From assembly GCF_011516735.1 (NCBI RefSeq), contig NZ_WOSX01000028.1, positions 1-45,879 on the forward strand: DNA of 45,879 bases, given 5' to 3'. A model generated the notes under the pieces. The model searched no databases and was not told where the DNA came from. It was given only the letters and a program-made list of their open reading frames with translations. Source of the DNA: Acetobacter fallax (GTDB lineage Bacteria > Pseudomonadota > Alphaproteobacteria > Acetobacterales > Acetobacteraceae). Positions 40,960 to 45,879 of the stretch are shown one piece after another. Position 1 is the first letter of the stretch. Each line of letters opens with the position of its first letter. The translations under genes were made by a program, and so were the position numbers.

Positions 40960-42124
40960 GCCCACCACCTTCACGCGGTCTGACGGAATCTCCATCCCCG
41001 ATATCATCCGGCGGGTTGGTTATGATCCTGTCCTGTGGTGCGAGCCCCGTCACCTCAAGTTCGGTCCCGAAATCGATCAGGATCGAGACGGGCTGTATCC
41101 TGGCATGGTCATGTTCATCCACCAGCGCCACGGTTGGCCCGTCCTTGCGGAAGAGCAGACTGCTGGCGGGAACACGCACGGTGGGCGGCGCCTGTGGCTC
41201 CGGACCGTGAAACGTAAAGGCGATCTGGGCATAGGCCCCTGGTTTGAGAAGATTTTCCCCATTCTCATAGACAAGCTGGACCAGCATCGTTCCCGACTGG
41301 GAATCAACCGCATCCGAGGAATGGAGCATACGGGCTTCAAACTGCCGGTTACGGTAATCCGGCACCGTGAAATGTGCCACAAAGCCCTCCCGCATTCGCG
41401 CGGCATAGGCCTGTGGCACACGCACATAAAGCCGCAGGCGGGTCACGTCCGATACGGTAAAAAGCGGTTGGCTCGCCGCCGTGCCGGCTACGATCAGCGC
41501 ACCGATATCGGTCGCGCGGCTGGTCACCACACCGGCAAAAGGAGCAATGATGTGCTTGAAGCCGGAAAGCGTCTCAAGCCGCTCCACCTCCGCCGCAGCT
41601 TCATGCCGCGTGGCCTCGCTGGCCGCAAGATCGCCCCGGCGTTCGTCCGTTTCCTGCTGGGATACGGCATTCTGGGCATTCAGCCGGTCCCACCGGCGTG
41701 ATGTAATCCCCGCCAGATCACGTTGTGCGGTCCGTGTGCCCAGCGCGGCCCTTGCTCCGGCAAGCTGCAGATCAACATCGGGTGTATCGATTTCCGCCAG
41801 AAGCTGGCCTGCTTCCACCTTCTGCCCGATATCGACATACCATTTCCGCAGATAGCCATTGGTGCGGGCATAGACCGGTGCACTGTACCATGCCTGCAGG
41901 ATGCCGGGCAGGACCAGTGTATCAACAGCATGGCCACCTGGATGCACGACCGTTACACTGGGTACCAGCGCCGCAACATTCATCGCATGAAGCTGATGGC
42001 GGTCATGGATACGCATAATCGTGCCCGCGACGAGTATGATCCCGAAAATGCACGCCGCGACAGGAATGATCCAGCGCAGACGTGGTTTGGGACCGGCGGC
42101 TGCGACAGCGTGGCTTTCAGCCAT
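40949..42124 (-). CDS. RND periplasmic adaptor (HlyD/AcrA family)
   Basis: Membrane-fusion protein of 391 residues. It has an N-terminal anchor helix (about 20-40) instead of a lipobox, then a biotinyl-lipoyl-like half (VYARTNGYLRKWYVDIGQKVEAGQLLAEIDTP), a hairpin region, and the beta-barrel (FKHIIAPFAGVVTSRATDIG). I use ATG 42,124, which overlaps the permease stop by eight bases and has GGGAC nearby; ATG 42,130 or 42,148 are alternatives. It connects the permease and channel of the tripartite pump. Confidence 0.9.
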   Translation of the reverse strand: MAESHAVAAAGPKPRLRWIIPVAACIFGIILVAGTIMRIHDRHQLHAMNVAALVPSVTVVHPGGHAVDTLVLPGILQAWYSAPVYARTNGYLRKWYVDIGQKVEAGQLLAEIDTPDVDLQLAGARAALGTRTAQRDLAGITSRRWDRLNAQNAVSQQETDERRGDLAASEATRHEAAAEVERLETLSGFKHIIAPFAGVVTSRATDIGALIVAGTAASQPLFTVSDVTRLRLYVRVPQAYAARMREGFVAHFTVPDYRNRQFEARMLHSSDAVDSQSGTMLVQLVYENGENLLKPGAYAQIAFTFHGPEPQAPPTVRVPASSLLFRKDGPTVALVDEHDHARIQPVSILIDFGTELEVTGLAPQDRIITNPPDDIGDGDSVRPREGGGHGN

Positions 42125-45100
42125 GGGCATGTGTCCCGTCAGTCCCATGCCGTGCACGCCTGTCATAGATGATAGCGAAGAGTGACGGCACAAAAAACAG
42201 AGAGGCACAGGTGGCAAAAATCAGGCCGCCAATGACGGCCCGTCCCAGCGGTGCATTCTGCTCCCCGCCTTCACCCAGCCCCAGCGCCATAGGCAGCATG
42301 CCGATGACCATAGCCAGCGCCGTCATGATGACAGGCCGCAGGCGGGTGCTGCCCGCCGTCAGAGCGGCCCTGAGCGCATCTCCATGCTCAGCCAGTTGTT
42401 CACGGCAGAAGGTGATGACAAGGATGGAATTGGCCGTCGCCACCCCCATGCACATGATCGCTCCCGTCAACGCGGGCACGGAAAGCGGAGTATGCGTTGC
42501 AAACAGCATCCAGCATATTCCCGCCAGCGCGCCCGGCAGCGCCAGCACAACGATGCACGGATCGGTCCAGCTCTGAAAATTGATGACAATGAGAAGATAG
42601 ATCAGAACGATCGCTCCCAGCAGGCCAAACCCCATACCGGAAAAAGCGGTTGTCATGGCCTGGTACTGGCCACGCAGCGTAACCGTGACGGTCTCGGGCC
42701 GGTCATGTTCCAGATGGTGCAGGGCCGCCTGCACGTCCGATGCGATGGCACCCAGATCGCGTCCGTCCCCGCCTGCGAAAACATCGATCAGCGAGCGGAT
42801 ATTATACTGTGCTTCGACTGGTGAAGTCGTGCCGCGCGTAATTGTGCCAAGGGCGCCGAGCACCTGAAGCCGGGTGGTCGACACTCCGGTTACGGGCAGG
42901 CCGATGATATCCGCCAGAGAACTGATCCGGTATTCGGGCATCTGCACCGCGATGGGGTAAGTGACCATGCTGTGCGGGTCCAGCCAGTAAAGCGGGGCAG
43001 TCTGCACGGTTCCGGCAATGGAGGTTGCGATGGCGCTGGTGATATCCCCTTCCGTCAGACCAAGCTGGTTGATGCGGGTGCGGTCCGCATCAAAACGCAG
43101 TTCGGGGTAATGGCCGGGCTGCTGGGTGCGGGCATCGACCAGACCGTCAATGGGACGTATGGCTCGCAATATGCGGCCGGCAAACTGCCGCGTCTCGTCA
43201 GGGTTGGGGCCGGATACCTGAATGTCGATCGGGGCCGGTGCGCCGAAATTGAGGATCTGGGTTGTGATGTCCGACGGCAGGAAGGCAAAACTGGCCTCGG
43301 GGAATGCTCTGGGCAGTTCACGCCGCAGAATGCGGATGTACCGCTCGGTCGGGTGATGATTTTCCTTGAGAGCGACGAGGATATCGCCATCCTGCGGCCC
43401 GATGGTACCCGATGCATTATAGGCGACATTGATGGCGCTGGTGGGCAGGCCGATATTGTCGGCAATGGAATCAATCTCGCTTGCCGGAACCCTTTGGCGG
43501 ATCTCTTTTTCGATGCGCTGGAACAGGGCCGACGTCTCTTCGATCCGCATGCCTGTGGGGCCACGCACATGCAGAGTCATTGTGCCCGCATCGACCTGCG
43601 GAAAGAAGTTGCGACCAAGGAACGGGAGCAAACCCATGCTGAGAGCGGCAAAGCACAGGAAACCAGCCACGAACCGACCGCGATAGTCCAGAATACTTCC
43701 CAGAAGCGCACTGTAGCGGGCACGCAACGCCTCAAAACGTCGCTCGAAACCGTGCTGGAAGCGTGTGAAGATATTCTCTCCGGGCTGTTTTGCGTCCTCA
43801 TGTGGACGCAGCAGGAACATGGCCATGGTCGGCACGAGTGTGCGTGACAGGATGAAGGACATGGTCATGGCGAACATGACCGACAGCGCCATCGGCACGA
43901 ACAGGAAGCCCGCCACACCCGGCAGGTAGAACATCGGCACAAACACGATGCAGATACAGATCAGCGAGAGAAAAGCCGGGACGATGATCTCCCCTGATCC
44001 GTCAACGATGGCGGTATGGACGTCCTTGCCCATTTCGAGGTGACGCTCGATATTCTCGATCGTGACCGTCGCCTCATCCACCAGAATGCCCACGGCCAGC
44101 GCAAGGCCGCCCAGTGTCATGACATTCAGCGTTTCACCCAGCACGGACAGTGCCACGACCGCACCCATGACCGATAACGGTATAGAGGTCGCCACAATAA
44201 GCGTGGATCGCCATGAACCAAGAAACAGCAGAATCATGAGGCTGGTCAGGCCAGCCGCGATAGCCCCTTCGCGCATCACCCCATCCACGGCCGCCCGGAC
44301 AAAAAGCGACTGATCGTTGACGGGCCTGAGTTTAAGCTGCCTGGGCAGGCCGCGTGTCGCATCGGGGATCATCGTCTTGATCCCCTCCACGATGGCGATC
44401 GTGGAGGTGGCGCCCGATTTCAGCACGGTCAGGAGCGCGGAGCGCTGGCCATCCACATGCACCACGTTCTGCTGGGGAGTGGAACCATCACGCACATGGG
44501 CCACATCACGCACACGTACGACTGCACCATTGATCGTGCGTACGGGCAGCATGTTGAGCAGTTCGACCGAAAGCGGCGCGTTATTCAGCCTGAAATTATA
44601 CTGGTACTCCCCGATTTTTACGAAACCTGCGGGAGTGATCTGTGTCTGGGTGGTCAGAGCGTTGCTCACATCCTGAGCGGATACGCCCCGGGATTGCAAC
44701 TTGCCGGGGTCGAGATCCATCTGGATCTGGCGCACGCGACCGCCATAGGGGTAAGGCAGGGCCGCGCCCGGCACTGTTACCAGCCGGTTACGGATGAAGT
44801 TGAAACCGTAATCATAAAGCTGTTGTTCGGTCATGCCCTCGCCTGACAGTGCAAGCTGCACGATCGGCACGGTGGAGGCATTGTAATTCAGGATCAGCGG
44901 TGGGGTGGTGCCAATGGGGAGCTGGCGCAGAATGGTCTGGGCGATAGCGGTGACCTGCGCGTTCGCGATGCTGATATCGGTGCCAGGCTGGAAAAAGACC
45001 TTTATCACACCGATGCCCGTCAGCGACTGTCCCTCGATATGTTCGATATTGTTGACCGTCGTGGTCAGCGTGCGCTGGAACGGCAGTACGATGCGCCCGG

Positions 45101-45281
45101 ACATGTCCTGCGGAGAGAGGTTGCTGTAGGTCCATGCCACCGCAATGACGGGAATCCCGATATCGGGAAAGATATCCTCTGGCGTGCGGATGGCAGAAAG
45201 CACCCCGGATATGGCGATAAGGATGGCCATCACAACAAATGTATAGGGACGGGCAAGTGCCAGCAGTACAATTGCATTCAT
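42117..45281 (-). CDS. RND efflux permease (AcrB/MdtB-type)
   Basis: Inner-membrane proton-driven exporter of 1,054 residues, full length for the HAE/HME superfamily. It has N-terminal helix 1 (PYTFVVMAILIAISGVL), two large periplasmic loops, PNIG-like PEDIFPDIGIPVIAVAW, and the helix 4 segment GILVDEATVTIENIERH, where the usual Asp-Asp pair is Asp-Glu. A second repeat follows (IMCMGVATANSILVITF, AMVIGMLPMALGLGEGG). Substrate cannot be predicted; multidrug, solvent or organic acid export is possible. First gene of the operon, with permease, adaptor and channel all overlapping in that order. Confidence 0.92.
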   Translation of the reverse strand: MNAIVLLALARPYTFVVMAILIAISGVLSAIRTPEDIFPDIGIPVIAVAWTYSNLSPQDMSGRIVLPFQRTLTTTVNNIEHIEGQSLTGIGVIKVFFQPGTDISIANAQVTAIAQTILRQLPIGTTPPLILNYNASTVPIVQLALSGEGMTEQQLYDYGFNFIRNRLVTVPGAALPYPYGGRVRQIQMDLDPGKLQSRGVSAQDVSNALTTQTQITPAGFVKIGEYQYNFRLNNAPLSVELLNMLPVRTINGAVVRVRDVAHVRDGSTPQQNVVHVDGQRSALLTVLKSGATSTIAIVEGIKTMIPDATRGLPRQLKLRPVNDQSLFVRAAVDGVMREGAIAAGLTSLMILLFLGSWRSTLIVATSIPLSVMGAVVALSVLGETLNVMTLGGLALAVGILVDEATVTIENIERHLEMGKDVHTAIVDGSGEIIVPAFLSLICICIVFVPMFYLPGVAGFLFVPMALSVMFAMTMSFILSRTLVPTMAMFLLRPHEDAKQPGENIFTRFQHGFERRFEALRARYSALLGSILDYRGRFVAGFLCFAALSMGLLPFLGRNFFPQVDAGTMTLHVRGPTGMRIEETSALFQRIEKEIRQRVPASEIDSIADNIGLPTSAINVAYNASGTIGPQDGDILVALKENHHPTERYIRILRRELPRAFPEASFAFLPSDITTQILNFGAPAPIDIQVSGPNPDETRQFAGRILRAIRPIDGLVDARTQQPGHYPELRFDADRTRINQLGLTEGDITSAIATSIAGTVQTAPLYWLDPHSMVTYPIAVQMPEYRISSLADIIGLPVTGVSTTRLQVLGALGTITRGTTSPVEAQYNIRSLIDVFAGGDGRDLGAIASDVQAALHHLEHDRPETVTVTLRGQYQAMTTAFSGMGFGLLGAIVLIYLLIVINFQSWTDPCIVVLALPGALAGICWMLFATHTPLSVPALTGAIMCMGVATANSILVITFCREQLAEHGDALRAALTAGSTRLRPVIMTALAMVIGMLPMALGLGEGGEQNAPLGRAVIGGLIFATCASLFFVPSLFAIIYDRRARHGTDGTHAHG

Positions 45282-45330
45282 GCCGTTATTTTCTATCGAT
45301 TGTGATGCCCTGATGATTCATATGTTCGCA

Positions 45331-45360
45331 GGCCAGCAGACAACGCCTGTCGTGCTGGCC
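45331..45360. repeat. Strong hairpin/inverted repeat upstream of the RND operon
   Basis: GGCCAGCA (45,331-45,338) and TGCTGGCC (45,353-45,360) pair perfectly, with an inner GACA/TGTC extension after a one-base bulge. It is 50 bases upstream of the permease start, between it and the IS remnant. It could be an operator for a local repressor, a terminator from the IS side, or a secondary structure in the leader; no poly-T tract follows on either strand. Confidence 0.5.
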
Positions 45361-45392
45361 GGTTTATGGCCTGGGGCCAACAATTTTGAATC

Positions 45393-45879
45393 AGGACGTG
45401 TCGTCAGTTAACAGGAGGCGATAGCGACCTTATACTTCAGCTTGTTTTATGATGTTTTCCCTGATTTTCAGAGAGCAATGCGGATGCGATGGTATGGCCT
45501 GAGTGACAGTCAGCGAGAGCAGATAAAAGGATCTTCTTCCGGGGCGCGAAGGTCATGTCGGCGGGAATCGCGCCTCGGTGACGGAAAGAATGTCCACCGG
45601 CGGTTACGTCGCTGGTGCGAAGGCGGCGTGACCGAACGAATTTTCCGACATCTGGCCGCAGATCACGACAATGAATACATGATGACCGAAAGCACGATTG
45701 TCCGGGCGCATCAGCACAGCACAGGCACTCGCAAAAAGGGCGGAGGGCGCGGATCAGGCCATTGGGCGATCCCGGGGTGGCTGACCACAAAGACCCACGC
45801 CATTGTCGATGCGGCAGGAAAGGCCGTGATTCTGTCCTGACACCCGGGCAAGGGCGGATATCACTGAAGCAGAGCTTCT
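45393..45879 (+). mobile_element. IS5-family element, left part, decayed, cut by window end
   Basis: The segment begins near AGGACGTGTCGTCAGTTAA, which looks like the left terminal repeat of an IS5/IS427-group element, and continues with transposase sequence to the window end. It is a different element from the two flanking the catabolic island, since its transposase has the GLSDSQ...RRWCEGG...RAHQHS type. The transposase is broken (see the pseudogene). Confidence 0.65.
45478..45879 (+). pseudogene. IS5-family transposase remnant
   Basis: Starts with MRMRWYGLSDSQREQIK and later reads KNVHRRLRRWCEGGVTERIFRHLAADHD, STIVRAHQHSTG and TTKTHAIVDAAGKAV, all typical of IS427-group transposases. About 35 residues normally found between the GLSDSQ region and KNVHRRLRR are missing or garbled, indicating an internal deletion. 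Near 45,838 the frame shifts: after VILS comes a stop, while the expected LTPGQG continues in the next frame. It is inactive, and the 3' end lies outside the window. Confidence 0.8.

Noticed and set aside
42972..43847. A 291-codon frame antisense to the RND permease
   Set aside because: Lies wholly inside a full-length conserved permease gene and has no family features.
1..45879. CRISPR arrays, tRNA or rRNA genes, phage genes
   Set aside because: No regularly spaced repeats, cloverleaf-like segments, rRNA motifs or phage structural genes were seen by eye; a covariance-model scan was not possible.

Overview
The window looks like chromosome or large-plasmid DNA of an acetic acid bacterium (Acetobacteraceae, Alphaproteobacteria). 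This rests on an inference from moderately high GC, IS5-family elements of the type common in that group, an OprB-type porin, CioAB-type oxidase remnants and hydroaromatic-acid catabolism. I see no rRNA or tRNA genes and no CRISPR array, and the genus cannot be fixed from the sequence alone.

Positions 1-28,180 form a catabolic island bracketed by two related 850-bp IS5-family elements in opposite orientation (about 4-853, decayed; about 27,330-28,179, apparently intact). Inside it, a plus-strand operon (1,938-12,089) encodes PcaI, PcaJ, PcaF, an aromatic-acid MFS transporter, a quinate/shikimate dehydrogenase, a TIM-barrel protein, type I dehydroquinase, a QuiC-type dehydroshikimate dehydratase and PEP carboxykinase. 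A convergent minus-strand operon (17,027-12,223) encodes PcaH, PcaG, PcaB, a PcaD-PcaC fusion and a second, divergent shikimate-dehydrogenase paralogue. Together they predict quinate/shikimate -> 3-dehydroquinate -> 3-dehydroshikimate -> protocatechuate -> beta-ketoadipate -> succinyl-CoA + acetyl-CoA, with PckA pulling C4 acids into gluconeogenesis. AraC and IclR regulators (17,257-18,999) and an OprB porin follow.

The right part of the island (20,882-27,318) is the least explained: an IclR regulator with a palindromic operator region, then FAD desaturase 1, a TIM-barrel protein, a Gfo/Idh/MocA dehydrogenase and FAD desaturase 2. Both flavoproteins resemble 3-ketosteroid dehydrogenases, yet no steroid genes are present. 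My main hypothesis is that this module oxidises and desaturates saturated hydroaromatic acids (for example dihydroshikimate-like compounds) to 3-dehydroshikimate for the neighbouring pca route.

Positions 28,261-36,997 (minus strand) hold decayed cytochrome bd/CioAB genes, an intact DUF2474 small subunit, a nitrate-reductase-associated-type protein, an FdhF/YdeP-like molybdoenzyme, a near-continuous molybdenum-cofactor operon (moaA, a 39-codon ORF, mobA, moaD, moaE, fdhD) and a LysR regulator. Positions 37,328-39,204 hold a DyP peroxidase with an encapsulin-targeting tail and its encapsulin shell. Positions 39,541-45,281 (minus strand) encode a tripartite RND efflux system. The window ends in a decayed IS5-family transposase.
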